The position numbers and the translations under genes are program-made. Below are positions 13,935-14,730 of a DNA stretch of 14,730 nucleotides, one piece after another (positions within the stretch are counted from its first letter, which is position 1; every line of letters begins with the position of its first letter). The notes below the pieces were generated by a model. That model saw only the letters and a list, made by a program, of their open reading frames with translations. It made no database searches and was not told the origin of the DNA. The stretch spans positions 1-14,730 of the forward strand of contig JAFYCU010000277.1 in NCBI GenBank assembly GCA_017545095.1, written 5' to 3'. This stretch comes from Muribaculaceae bacterium (GTDB lineage: Bacteria; Bacteroidota; Bacteroidia; Bacteroidales; Muribaculaceae).

Positions 13935-14730
13935 TCACTCCTTGACGATGATGAGTGCGCTCTGCGCTGGCACGGTGACGGCGGGGCCGGTGACGGTGGC
14001 CAGACCCTGCTCGTCGATGGCCAAGCGGCGGCACACCACTTTCCACTCGCCGTCGGGCACGGTGATGGTGCGTGGCTCGCGATTGGCGTTCAGCGCCACC
14101 ACGATGTCGTCCCAGCGGTCACCGCCGGCGTGGTTCTTCAGCCTGTAGGCCACCAGACAGTCGCCGCCGGGCAAGAACTCCAGGTGGCGGCGCACCAGGT
14201 CGGCATCGCCCATGTGGAATGCTGGGTGGTGCTTGCGCAGCGCTATCAGGCGGCTGTAGTATTCCATCACCTGCGGGTAACGCTCCAGATTGTTCCAGTC
14301 CAGGTGGTTGATGCTGTCGGGGCTGTTGTAGCTGTTGTGCACGCCGAGTTTGGTGCGGAGCATCTCCTCGCCACTGAGCATGAAGGGCACGCCCTGCGAG
14401 GTCATCACGGCGGTCTGCGCCAGCAGGTCGAGGCGAATTACCTCGTCGGGGGTGATGCCGGGGATGCTTGCGCGCAGGCGGTCGACGAGGCACATGTCGT
14501 CGTGGCAGCTCACGTAGCTGATGAACTGCGTGGGCTGCGTGGCCCAGAAGTGCTGGCTGTAGTTCACCTTGGTGATATCGACCTGCGGATGCCGCACACC
14601 GCCGGCAATGCCAAACTTGATGCTCTCCTCGTTGCCCGACACGCACCCCAGGAAGGCCGCCTTGTCGTCGCCGTCCCACGGGCCGCGCAGACCGTCACGA
14701 ATCTCGTCGCTGAACGCCGCGATGCCGGGC
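13935..14730 (-). CDS. Type I pullulanase, GH13 (C-terminal part, runs off the window)
   Basis: 265 codons before the TGA at 13935-13937; the 5' part lies beyond the right edge. Visible blocks match type I pullulanases: FSDEIRDGLRGPWDG, FLGCVSGNEESIKFG, then the GH13 region IV block YVSCHDDMCLVDRL and GVPFMLSGEEMLRTKLGVHNSYNSPDSINHLDW, a hallmark of the family. A C-terminal beta domain (DIVVALNANREPRTITVPDG through VPAQSALIIVKE) closes the protein. Pullulanases cleave alpha-1,6 branch points of pullulan, starch or glycogen. Catalytic region II and III residues are outside the window. The gene is GC-rich and on the same strand as the SusA-like gene at the left edge, so both may belong to one starch locus now separated by the 13 kb between them. 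Confidence 0.92.
   Translation of the reverse strand, partial: PGIAAFSDEIRDGLRGPWDGDDKAAFLGCVSGNEESIKFGIAGGVRHPQVDITKVNYSQHFWATQPTQFISYVSCHDDMCLVDRLRASIPGITPDEVIRLDLLAQTAVMTSQGVPFMLSGEEMLRTKLGVHNSYNSPDSINHLDWNNLERYPQVMEYYSRLIALRKHHPAFHMGDADLVRRHLEFLPGGDCLVAYRLKNHAGGDRWDDIVVALNANREPRTITVPDGEWKVVCRRLAIDEQGLATVTGPAVTVPAQSALIIVKE

Overview
The window looks like a chromosomal stretch from a gut-type Bacteroidales (Muribaculaceae- or Prevotella-like). Promoters follow the Bacteroidetes form TTTG-N19/20-TAnnTTTG instead of sigma70 boxes, start codons lack clear Shine-Dalgarno sequences, and there are SusA-like and pullulanase-type starch enzymes plus exported proteins with dockerin repeats. The species cannot be named from the sequence.

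Layout. The left edge (1-644, minus) holds the first 214 codons of a SusA/neopullulanase-like GH13 enzyme with its promoter. A SWIM-SNF2 helicase follows (858-3365, minus). Two perfect 86-bp tandem repeats come next, the second supplying the promoter of a plus-strand pair: an N-terminal dockerin protein with a Fibrobacter-succinogenes-major-like domain (3686-4585) and a GH53 endo-galactanase with an unexpected C-terminal zinc ribbon (4621-5916). A 600-bp gap contains a promoter and a foldable leader. Two AT-richer secreted-protein genes follow: a DUF4886/SGNH-like protein ending in one dockerin repeat (6521-7630) and a 970-residue Cys/Asn-ladder LRR protein ending in two (8216-11128). Between them lies a truncated dockerin gene. 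After the LRR gene lies a relic of the GH53 zinc ribbon, then a hicAB toxin-antitoxin pair (minus) whose toxin carries an in-frame amber codon, a one-repeat relic of a BspA-type LRR protein, an AAA-family ATPase (minus) and the C-terminal part of a type I pullulanase (13935-14730, minus).

How the genes fit together. The two edge genes act on starch-like alpha-glucans, and the GH53 enzyme on beta-1,4-galactan. The exported proteins, the GH53 excepted, carry calcium-binding dockerin repeats, suggesting a shared docking or display mechanism; no cohesin is present here. The interior records repeated duplication and decay: a shared dockerin-plus-hairpin 3' module on two genes, a truncated dockerin paralogue, a zinc-ribbon relic with a 22-bp internal inversion, a damaged hicA and an LRR relic. 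I see no transposase, integrase, CRISPR array, rRNA or tRNA.

The strongest leads are the microinverted zinc-ribbon relic, the zinc ribbon on a secreted GH53, the amber-interrupted HicA, the repeat-borne promoter and the dockerin family without a visible cohesin.
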